DNA of 64,000 nt from contig CM063260.1 in NCBI GenBank assembly GCA_032158295.1, forward strand, positions 630,001 through 694,000. The letters are read 5' to 3'. This DNA is from Pycnopodia helianthoides. Taxonomy: Eukaryota > Echinodermata > Asteroidea > Forcipulatida > Asteriidae. The notes below the pieces were generated by a model. The model made no database searches and was not told the origin of the DNA. It saw only the letters and a list, made by a program, of their open reading frames with translations. Both the position numbers and the translations under genes were made by a program. Every line of letters starts with the position of its first letter. The first letter of the stretch is position 1. Shown here piece by piece: positions 11,226-22,700 of the stretch.

Positions 11226-13679
11226 GTTTTAACCTTATAAGTTTCCTTCAATTCCAAACATGATCAATCAGAGATCAAATAATGACTCAATATAACACTC
11301 AAACTTTGAACATTGATCGCTTCAATCGTAATAAAGCAAATTTCTTTAGATTTTTCTTTTCTCTTAACAAATTCAAAATTTCCACACAAATGGTATATTT
11401 GGTTCAGTTCAAATTATTTTTTTGATTTCCCTCTTGGCCCTGAAGAAATCTCATTTGTATAGCAATATTACTCTGCATTGTACAAAAGACACAGAGTTCT
11501 AAACTATAAACATTGTTACACTTTGTTAAATATAAATAAAAAGCATACTTCATAAAAATCATCAAAAAGTTGATAAATATTTTATAGATCAATGTAGCAA
11601 TAGTTACAATCATTACGGCAGTGTTTTTAGTGAGAAATGCAATCGCGTAAAATAATTTTGGTAATAAAGATAAGGGTTAACTAATATAAGTTATTTGGAA
11701 TCTTATAAAATGACGTAAATTTGGTCGTAAAATGTTACCCTCACCAGAGTGGGGTTAAGAAGGTCAACAATAGACTGGTCCCTTAATAATGCATCAAGGT
11801 GAACACTTGAATCATGCTTGCCAATCCTAGGTGTATGACTTGTGTAGAGCCAACACAGGGAACACCTTCTCAAATTTATGTTGTGTACTGCTTTGTTCAT
11901 GAGAGAGACAGGCGGTCCAGGCGGGTCCAGGGGTGGGTCCAGGGGCGGGTCCAGGGGCGGGTCCGGGATCCGGACCCTTCTCTTAAGACTATTCATTTAT
12001 TTATTGTTTACCATCTTGTTCTCGTTTTAAACATTACACTCTTACCAACTTATGATAAAGTCACCAATCTCGCTACAGACCCAAATTGCGTTGTACCCCA
12101 TCGCGACGTTCCATTCACTTTTTAGTTTTGTGTCTGTTTTCTTTTTACTTTTTTTGACCCTCTCTGGTAAAATTCTTGGATCCCTGCCTGTTTATCTAAC
12201 CATTGACAGGATACTGGAAAACTACACTGCACATAACGTGCCTGTCTTTCACGCACATTGAAGAGTGACTGACTTGTGGGAGGCGGCATCGTTTACTCAT
12301 CATTAATTGGTCATCTTACCTTTTTTGCATACATTAAAACAATAATTATAACCAACAAAAACAACCCGTTTTTGTTTGTGCAGGCGGGGAAGGGGGGGTG
12401 TCCAGTGTTTTCAAGACAAAAATTGATGTTCCCTTTCTGTTGATTCAAAAAATATTCTTATACATTTTAACAGTTTATTTATTATAATTGGCAGTGCTCA
12501 TTGGATTTAAAACAATGACAAATATTGACCTTTATTATTAAGTTATCTACTGCAAAGTATGGTTGGTGAACTTTGTACATTATTATTTACAAAAGAAATA
12601 TAATATCTCAATTTGGTTTTTACCCCACTCAGCTGCGGAGTCATAAACTTTTCCGGCTGGACCCAGTTTAAAAAAAAAAACTTTTGTTTGTCTTTGCCAA
12701 AACACTTTGAAAGAAAGAACAAGTCAGAATTTACCCGGAGAACAATTCTGGGTCAGTATGACCCGGTATCTGTGTTAAAATGACGTCAAAACACTTCGAA
12801 AGAAAGAAAGAACAAGGCAGAATGACCTGAATCCGGGTCCAGTGGGGTCTGACCCAGAAACATATATGACATGGTATCTGTGTCAAAATGACGCAGAATC
12901 TGAGTTTAAATCCCATTGTTTAACCACTTTCAAGGTCAGCCTGGCCCAGAAATTGGTCAAGCCCCCCAGAATCCGGGTCAATTCTAACCCCAAATTTTGG
13001 AGTGTAGATTTGTATAAGTGGTGTAAAGAGTCTATAAACCTCTGATATATAACATCTTGTATTGTAGGTAGCTTTGTCTGCAGACCAAGAAGATATTGTT
13101 TTTCCACTTTTCTGGACTTTTTCATTTCTACGTTACAATCTTCCAAATGGACACTTAAACTGGATCCGTTGTGGTTCATTGAGTTCCAAATGTGAGCGCC
13201 TGCCAAAAAGTTCCTCTCCTTCACGGGGAGGTGGGTAGTCACCTACAGGGGCCTGACATATGTCATGTCTACAATCAAAAAAACTTTAAAAAAACCAACA
13301 CTTTGCCATCTAAAATACCAATCATAGTGCATATTATTTACATTTTGTGGTTGGTTGTTTCCATGTCAATATACCCGCCGGTCTTGACGAGCCTTAGAGG
13401 GCGGTATATACAAGTGTTTTTTGGTCATCAACATGGAGCGTCACATTGCGGCCAACCACGTACATTAAGTGTGCAGTCGTTAACCTCTCCTGTCACACAG
13501 TGTCGAAGGCCGGTGATATCCCACATTAACATTGGCTTCAACACTGTTCAATGACGCAGCACTAATCAAATACACCTGCCATGAAGTTATAGCAGCAGCC
13601 ACCATCTGGATGCTTGTTGACATTGGAAAGTTCCTTGACAGAATTCGAACCCTAGACACATAAAAACAAAATGGTGGAT
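11226..13679. other. 3' flank of the FAM132-family gene
   Basis: AT-rich DNA downstream (on the - strand) of the stop at 13,680. On the - strand an AATAAA at about 12,531-12,536 is a possible polyadenylation signal for the FAM132-family transcript. A short G-rich tandem (GGGTCCAGGGGCG units) lies at about 11,908-11,972. An imperfect duplication around TATCTGTGT(T/C)AAAATGACG lies at about 12,690-12,910. The ORFs on both strands look random. Confidence 0.45.
11908..11972. repeat. 13-bp G-rich tandem repeat
   Basis: Four to five units of GGGTCCAGGGGCG or close variants. They give antisense Pro/Asp-rich ORF fragments (DPPLDPPLDPPLDPP) that reflect the repeat and not a gene. Confidence 0.85.
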
Positions 13680-13778
13680 CTAGACGCCCATTAGGAGACC
13701 GGTGAAGTCGGACCCAGTTTGAACAGTCACTCTCTGTGCTGAACTGTTGTCTATGTAGATTGATGCATACTGGCCAGC
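13680..13778 (-). CDS. FAM132-family gene, exon g (last)
   Basis: Acceptor TTTACGTCTACAG, then 32 codons beginning [13 protein letters not shown] and ending [11 protein letters not shown], then TAG at 13,682-13,680. It corresponds to the terminal beta strands of the C1q-like domain; human adipolin has AGQYASVFVDNGS and ends SGLLLGT. It holds the NSS glycosylation sequon. Confidence 0.95.
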   Translation of the reverse strand, partial: AGQYASIYIDNSSAQRVTVQTGSDFTGLLMGV

Positions 13779-16700
13779 CTGTAGACGTAAATGAAACAAA
13801 CAAACAAAAAACCAGAATGAACACATTGTTTTGATCAGGGCATCATCAATTAGGCTCAGTATAGACCTTAATCATGCTGCCGCCATCTTGGTCATGTTCC
13901 CTGTATCCAATAACATTAATTTATGCTGATATCACCGTACAAAAAAGAACCAGACTGTTTTTCCTTCCAGCCTCAGTTTGGGTTAGATTGATTTGACAGG
14001 GAGAAAATCAAGAGGGCAGCACCATGATTAAGGTCTATAGTGGTGAGGTCGTGAGCTCCAGAAGTCAACAGGGCTAGTTGGTTCGAATCGAGGAGACTCC
14101 GCTGAGTGTATTTCTGCACGACGACGACTGTACCACGCTCACCTTTATTGGGAGTCAAAGTGTGTCAATGCAGCATTGTCAAAAAAATGGACCAAACTGT
14201 GTACTGAACCCATAGGAACAATGACTTCCAACATGGCGCAACCAAAACTATTGTGATGATGACGTCAGGTGAACTGGACCAATGCAGTGAATATGAAAAT
14301 GTAGAAATAACAACAGGCCCTAAACCATGAGAAAAGATTTCTCAAAAAAAGTTGAGATAAACTTGAGTATTTGCTCTTACCTCAAGTTGCAGCAAGCCGG
14401 AGAGGTTGATTGTGAAGACCCTACTGTTACTCTCCAATCCAGATATGTATTCCAGTGACCTGAACAAGAAAACAAATTGAAATAAAAAGCACTGGTTTAC
14501 TTGGACTGGCGTTCCAATTCTCGGAAACAACTCTTTCACCATCCCCAACCCTTTAAAATTCCACTGCATCTTCTGTTTGATTCTGTTTGACTTGACTGAG
14601 CATTGCACTGAAAGGATCCCATCAGTAACTCAAAAGAGCGAGGGTTCAGATCAGATGAGCCCAGAACTCACAGTATTTCATTTGGTCACATTGCATTTTC
14701 TGTGTATGCCTCACCCCGAATTTGTGGAACAAACTGCCTGGACACATCAAGAGCAGTGCATTCAAGATCTCTAAGACTCCTGAAGTCATATCCATTGCAG
14801 GAGGTCTACTACCAGCAATAGCTGTGTTACGTTTGAGCTTAGGGTCTTTAAAAGATTATGATTTATGTCATTGCATTGAATTTTACAATAACTTGAAGGC
14901 AGCTGAGTGATTGTAAAGGAAGACGGCTAGTGGGCCCATAGGGGTGCATATATACAAAACTCAGACAACTGAGAAGGAACGGAGACGAGGGAGGACCAAG
15001 GATGAATACCCCGACCTTACTCAATCGACTATAAAGAAGGGTGGGAGAGATGTGAGGAAGGCCCAAGCAGGTAAACCCTGACTTAACACAGTCAACTGAT
15101 GGAGGGAGGCGGAGGAGGCCAAAGTATGTAAACCAAAACTTTACTCAATGGAGCAAGATTAATCGACTAAGAAGGGTGGGAGATATGTGAGGAAGGCCCA
15201 AGGAGGTAAACTTCGAACTGTACTCAGTCTACTGATACGAGAGGGACACTAATTAGAGGAACTTCTTAGCACATAAATGACTACATAAACCAAGACGTCT
15301 TACGTGTGTCGCTGGCACAGGGAGTTGATGCAAATGAGCAGCCTGATGTTATCTCTGTGCCTCAGCTCTTCAGAGCGCTTGTTGGAGACTGGGTGATTGA
15401 TATGGAGATTGGCTGAGAACTGGTAGATGGCGTCACGTGGTGCGGTGAATCGCCCCGATTTGACATCCATACCCTCTCCCCTCCGAAAGGAACCATCGGA
15501 GAAGGGCTGTAAATAAAATAAAAATTTAGAGTGATGAGATTAATGTACATGGCATTACCCCAAACCTTACTAGATTGTATCTCCACCATCCATGCAAAGG
15601 TTCAAATCCTACTCATGTAGCCTACATGGTAATACTGAAAACCTTACTAGATTGTATCTCAACCTTCCAAAGTTTCAAAACCTAGTTGAGAAGAAAGATT
15701 ACTGGTGATGTTTGAGCGGGAAACAGGTGAAGAAGTTCTAAGAAACTTGAAAGCGATTAAATGGGTACCTCCCGGTATTTGCACTGTTGACAGTTACTGG
15801 AAGTGAACAGCAGACTTACTGTTTGGAAATTGGAGATTTCAATGAGGCTCTTCTTGGGTACCTCCACACCCCCTCTGAGCTTGCAGTGAAATGCTATTGG
15901 CAGATGAGGCATTAAGACTTCATCGTCCACCGTTGGCAGCCACACTTGTGTTGAGTTGGCAGCACAGCTTGGACACTGAGGGAGTAAGGGTAATCATAAG
16001 AATGGTTTAAAGAATAGTTCAACAAAATATCTTGATTTTTTGTTTTAAAGTTGCATTTTTACAGCTTACAATTGGGGAACAAATTTCATTATTGAAATTT
16101 TTTCCGGTTATGGTTGTTGTATTTTCATTTACGTTTTATTGACTCACGTTTGATTCAATTTCATCATATTAAAGCTAACAAGAAAAAACAGTCTGGCGTC
16201 TTTCTTGTACAGTGAGAACCTGCATCTTCTATTGCTAATGCAAGCAGGGAACATGACAAACATGGTGTGGCAATGATGATACAGGTCTATCGTACCTGTC
16301 AATTCCCAGTCAAGACACAACAAAGAAACAAACACAACTGTCTTTTGAAAGCATTCCTAGGGATTCAAGGGGGCGTGTCCAGGGGGTGAAGGGAGTATTA
16401 AACCTGGATTAAGGTATGGGATTAACTTAAATCCAGATCCTGGCCCGTGGTTTAACAGGTGGCAAGGCTTACGCAGCTGCCATGGTCTCAGTCTTCAGAA
16501 ATGGTGTCTTAATCTTACGCAGGGTAAGCCCATCTTATTATTTTTTTGTCGCCTCAGGATTTCCGATGTGAGGACAAAACATGGGAAAGAATGCATGTCA
16601 CCTTCTTGAAGAGGTTGCCAAGAGGGGTTATAGGTTAAACGTTGGTGGGTTAACAGTGGGCAGCAGCAGCACCTCATCCAACATTCAGGGTTTGCCCTTA

Positions 16701-19700
16701 ACTGGTTCAGTGACTAGCCAGTGGGACCAGTTGGCTTGTCATTTCACTGGTCCTCCAGCTTTTTCACCGGTCCTCATCTTTAAGGTTTTCTTTCTACTGT
16801 CATTTGTATGGGACTTGAGTTTGAAACCATACAAACAATCCGTGCAGTCAGTGGTTTACACTGTACATATGCAGCTTTTGAAAGCAATGAACTAGCCTGC
16901 AAATCAGGACAAATCCCCACTAAGGTTGTATATCAATTAGAGCTCGGAGGATTTAAACCATCTGAAATACACTAATAGGGAAGTGTATCTTAAAGCTGAG
17001 AGATCCAGGAAGGGATGGGATTCGAACCATTTCAAGAATTTACAGACAGATGCGAAATCTCCACACAGTCTGTGTATCAGGAGTGAAAGTGAATCTGGTG
17101 AGGAATTGAACCATCCGAAAACGCTTGTCAGGCAGTGTATCAAAAAGCCAAACAGTGATCCTGGTGAGGATTTGAACAACTACTCTGACAGTGTGTCAAA
17201 GAGCTCCTAAGAGATCCTTGAGGGGATTCCAACCATCTAAAGTCTCTGCAAGTCCATAAAAAAGGACAAAAAAGAATAACCCTCACCCTTAGCAAGAGTG
17301 TAAACCAAGTATTTAATATATACTCACTTTCTCGTGAATAATAATCTGTGCTCTTCTTTCTGCAGCCTCTGTAACAACAACAAAAACAAAATGAAATCTT
17401 AATGAATTATAAATCTAAAGTAATCAAACTTGACACTACTAGATCCTGTTATTTTAAACTGCAACAGGTACTTGACGTACCTATAAGTACAAATTTTGAT
17501 GATACATTAGAATATTGTGAGTTCCAGAAGCTTAATTTTGACATTAAAAAAAAACACCTTCAAATCTTGCTGATAATGTTTTCGGATACTTATCTATTTA
17601 TTTATTTATGTTTATTTATGTGTTTATTTACTTATACAAATGTTTATGTATTTCATTTGTATTTTGTGTTGTTTTTATAATAATTTGTTTGGAGGGGCAA
17701 GAGAAAACAAGATTTTCACATGAGATAGTTCTGATAACAGAACAATTCTCAGTTAACGATTTTAAGCAAATTTGTTTAGTAATTTTTGTTATGGGTGTTT
17801 TCTTCTTCATTGCTTAACAAATTATTTAGGTTCTTTAGCCTACATCTGATTTATGATTTTAAATAACTCTTGCCGCAAATGAAGACGTACTTTGTGACAG
17901 CTTATCGAACGTCACCAAACGCCTACATTAAATTTCTGTCCGGCATCAAAGTTTCGTCCCTCGGGAAATATTTAGAAAGGTTTTCGATAAAGAACAACAA
18001 CAACTTAAAACCAGCCTTCCTCCACGATGTCTAGAACTAATTCGCTCAATATAAATACTTGAAGTGGTCCCACACGAACCAACTCTCCAGTTTAGTAAAG
18101 GATAGACCGATGGTTCTTGTACTTCCTCGAACAACATCCAATTTACCCCTCCGAGTCCGAAACAAAACCAACCATGTCATTGATCAAAGTGTCATGTTGG
18201 CCGACTCCATGATATGTCTATGTTGGCTTACCCCCTCTGAACTCGTTGAAATTGGCGCCACTGCTACTAAAATGCCAAACCTCTCGAGAAACAAAAACCC
18301 CAAACCCAAGTCATTTGATGATGTACGTAATCGGAAATACGTAAAGGGGGGCAGGAACTGGATGATAGTCCGAACCAGAAAATCGCATTTTTTCTTTGAA
18401 ATCCTCTCGACTGATTCTTAAACCTTTTTTCACATTATTCATTGATGTTTGGTAGAGTTTAAATCATTTCCACACTTCAGTTTTTCCATAAACACTTCCA
18501 TAAACGCAACATACAAACAATCCGTGAACATGTCATCAAATTCGGCGGTATTGAAGACAATTTAAAAGAGGAGATTTTAAACCGCTGGTTCTTTTCGGGG
18601 AAGCAGGGGGCCAGGGGGGCCAGGGGGCGGGGCCAGGGGGCCAGGGGGGCCGACAGCACAACAACTCAGAAATCCTGCTCATGTACATGGTGTAACCGTA
18701 AACCTTGTACTCAGGCCTGCTTAGTTATACTAGATTGTATCTCTACCATACAAAGTTTCAAATCCTACTCATGCACATGGTGTTACTGCAAACCTTCCTA
18801 GATTGTATCTCCCCCATGCAAAGTTTCAAATTCTACTCATCCCCCACGGTGTTACTGCAAACCTGACTAGATTGTATCTCCACCATGCAAAGTTTCAAAT
18901 CCTACTCATGTGCATGGTGTTACTGCAAACCTTACTAGATTGTATCTCCACCATGCAAAGTTTCAAATCCTACTCATGTACATGGTGTTACTGCAAACCT
19001 GACTAGATTGTATCCCCACCATGCACAGTTTCAAGTCCTACTCATGTACATGGTATTACTGCAAACCTTACTATAGATTGTATCTCCACCATGCGACGTT
19101 TCAAATCCTAATGGTGTTACTGCAAACATATACTAGATTGTATCATGGATTTTCCTTCTTCCATGATTGTATCTCCACCACGCTAAATTTCAAATCATAT
19201 GTACACCGCGTTACCATAAATCTTGCTATAGTTTATATTCCCACCGTGCAACGATTCAAATTTCAAAAATCAGGTGGACTTTTAAAGTAATAATACTGTA
19301 CAGAAACTATTTATTTTAGGCCTAGTTCATTTATTTTAAAGAATGTTGTCATATTTTCGAAGAAGATTCTTATCTTACCCTTGATTAGATCTCGGAACTC
19401 TTCAAGTAGTTCTTCCTTTGTGATTTGAGTCCCGGGGGTTCCGGGTGGCCCTGGGGGGCCAGGGGGTCCGACAGCTCCGGTGGGCACTACCTCCGACTGT
19501 GAGGAAAAAAGTTGCACATGTTTACTATAAGGGAAACTCTATCTGAAGCGGTTTAGTGGAGTAAGGAATGTGAATTTTTTATTTCAACTGTCAAAAAGGT
19601 GGTTTAAGTTGAAAGTGGAACACTTTATACATTGAAAATGCACAACGATTAACATACACAGTGCGGACCTGAGAACAAAAGAAGCCCAGCCCACACAATT

Positions 19701-22700
19701 GGGACATGAAACACTATGTGGACTTACACATGCCCACACAGTGTGTTTTACAGTGCTGAGGAACGATGATTTTTGTATGCAACACAGAGCTGGATGGACT
19801 CGATGTGGGTGTTTAGCTTCCATTTATTTATCTGTTTATTTTATGTTTATATCTTTAGATTTAAAATGAGTAAAAGGAAATATACACGTATAAAAACTGT
19901 CATCGAAAGACGTGATTTACATCCAGGCCCTGTCATCTAAGAAATTGTTGCAAAATTTCTTCGGGAAGGGTGGAGTTGGGAACTTTTAGGGTAAGGCAGA
20001 AGGGGTTGGGCTCACGACATCTAAAATGACGATTCTCGTAAGCGAAATTCTCCGGATCAATATTTTAATTATATTTTAAAAAATTAACAGTTGAGATTTT
20101 CATTGAACAATCCAGACTTTCATGATTAGTCAAAGCATCTGAGTGAAATATAAATATATATCCCATTGTTCTACATTGGTGTAGCAATTAAATAGTTGAA
20201 TCTGACCCAAGAAAAAGTTGCGCCGTACCATTTCTGTACAAACACCACATGTGATTTCGACCTCTGGACACGACCGCCGCCGTCTCCATCCCCTACCTAG
20301 TCCCCTCCCCTTCTCGTCACAAGACAAACAATGGGACACTAGAGAAACACCATGCACATTAGCTGACATTCACAAATATTTCCGTACAAGGTTTGCTAGT
20401 GCCCGCCTACCAAAGACACGGGACTAATCCACATGTCAGTGACCGCAAGACTCGTTCCGATTGGTCAAAAACAAGCAGGACGCAACATTCATTCATAAAA
20501 GTATTAATTGCTTTGTTTCGTTTCGAACTCGACCCGACATTGGGTTTATTTTAAACTTCACATGACCTCATGTACTCCAACACAACCGTATTACTTGAAT
20601 GAGCGCCCTACCACAGCAGAGAGCCGCGACGGCCAAATTAACCATTGCACCGTTTTTCAATAATACTCCCCAAACAACTCACAGCGGACACGTGTGTCAG
20701 CTTTTAATTGGTTGTAATTCAATTTCCCAATGAGGTAGCGCCCCCTACTTACAGAGCAAGACCAGTCCATCAACGCGACAATGTCTCCCGCGGAAGTTTT
20801 TTGGTGTGAAAGTAGGTCCCGAGTATCCGATACATTAAAGAGGTCAGACGTGAGAAGGCCACGCTACGCGGGACGGTCCAAGACCTCAGTAGGGCGTAGA
20901 CCACTTAAGTTATTTAAGAAAATATTGTTCGGGGAAACTTTTGCATGTTGAATCCTGCATTATTCAAGAACTGTTAAATTGATCTTTGCAATACAAAACA
21001 AAGCAGACATATACGCATAATGGCAGGAAGTGCACCCGGAGCGGTCTATCATTCTCGTTCGTTCAAAATGGCCGCCCAAACCCTTCCGTACCAATCGCAC
21101 TCTTTGCAGTCGTTGTCCAACATCACTTTCGCTCACTCATCCCCTAGCAATGGGACTCTTTCGTAGTAAAGTTGCAATTTTGTGAATTAAGCCAATTTGG
21201 TTGTCGGGTTGACTTTCAAAGGAACTTGCGGGAAGTTGACCTAGTCTTGCTCACCTCTGTACAGAAGTTATGCTTTAAAAATAGCTGGGCGACAAATTGC
21301 AACAAGATGAAAATGACATTGAGTCGAGGTGCACTCCACTTTGTCTGAAGTCTGCTCAGTGTCAATTGAGTTGAACTGACATATAAGGACCAAGTCACAT
21401 CATAGGGCAACTTGGACCATGAAAAAGGAACACATCGGCAGCTAGTACAAAGAAAATTTCTGCCAGCGTCTTACTTTACCAAAGAAATTGACTTGTGATT
21501 GTTTCCTTTTTTGAAGATTGTCTGAAACTGGTTGCATGTGCTACTTTTGCCTGGGACGTATCAAACAACAAACAGTCAACTTGTCGTCAATTACCGACGG
21601 CATGCAAAAGAAAAAAATCAGTAGCCTGGGGACATACATGTCACACTTCTTACAAGAATACATTGGTAAATGAAAAGGTGAATGTGTTTTTCCTTCTTTA
21701 GATGTTGCCTGAACCTGACTGACTGCTCATTACCTGGTTTGACATGACCCTAAAGTCCTCAGGACATTTATTGTTAAAGAAGCTATTGAGGATAGTTGAC
21801 CCCCCAAAAATAGTTGAACTTGTGAACATTTCGAAAAATGTCACTCGGGCAGAATGGAGATGCATCTGTTTTTTCCCCCGTCTGTTCGCTGCAGGCCTAT
21901 ACACCTTTCTGTGCAAATCTTCCCTACAAAACACCCCTTTCCTGTGAACATGTTTCGAAATATCTGTATTGGATTTAGAAAACAAAACATTTCTGCGCGT
22001 TCAACCAAATGCGGACGCGTTTGAAACAACGTAACGGCTGTGCGTGCAAGCAGTGCGGACGCGTGCGACGCAATAATCCAACAATAGCATAAACACATGT
22101 CAATCACACTCGCTCACTCACACTTAATCATGCTTGTGGGCTTAACAAAATTTCTCGACACTGAAGCGACGCGCAGATCTATCGACAACCAACTCAAGAG
22201 CCAAGTGACACCGCTCCTTCCCCCGTGTGTCACTCACTAGCTGGCGGGTTGTCGACTTGTCTCAACGGAACATCCACTTGTTTTTATTAATGATCCTGAG
22301 GCTAGACAGTGTTTTCTTTGTTTTAAGTGTTTCCTCTTCCGTAAATCCCCCATCAGTCATCTTGGAAAGCTTTCTTACACAATGGATGACACTCTTTTCT
22401 TCGTAATCTACTTTCTGTTCAAGGTTGCAGCATAAATTGTGATGAAAAGGAAAGTTTAAATGGTTTGCATTGACATAATGGTTACCCTTTTCCGCACAAA
22501 TTTTAGGCCTACAACGAGCGTAGGCTTAGATACCTTTTTCTTTTTTTATTAAAGAAAAAACAGCACAGCTTATTGAAGAAAGCTCGAATAACAAACACAC
22601 GCCATAAAACAACCATTGAAAAACGCAAAGGACATATTTCGATTGCGGCAAAATACGAAATTAAAATGGGGGAAAACTTAAATTTAAGAGGGGCAAACGT

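Larger units (their letters stand above)
14460..15303 (-). other. FAM132-family gene, intron e-f
   Basis: Phase-2 intron of 844 bp. It holds a possible LINE fragment near 14,712-14,800 and a purine-rich tandem repeat at 14,965-15,240. Confidence 0.8.
15976..17327 (-). other. FAM132-family gene, intron c-d
   Basis: Phase-0 intron of 1,352 bp. It contains a dispersed repeat at 16,690-16,780 (also at 44,816-44,900) and a degenerate tandem repeat at 16,930-17,250. The short ORFs on either strand are not coding. Confidence 0.8.
17369..19378 (-). other. FAM132-family gene, intron b-c
   Basis: Phase-1 intron of 2,010 bp. Its first (5') part on the - strand, 18,680-19,285, is the main array of the 68-bp satellite. 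A G-rich block at 18,597-18,656 resembles the collagen-coding exon. The remaining AT-rich sequence has no coding signal. Confidence 0.85.
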
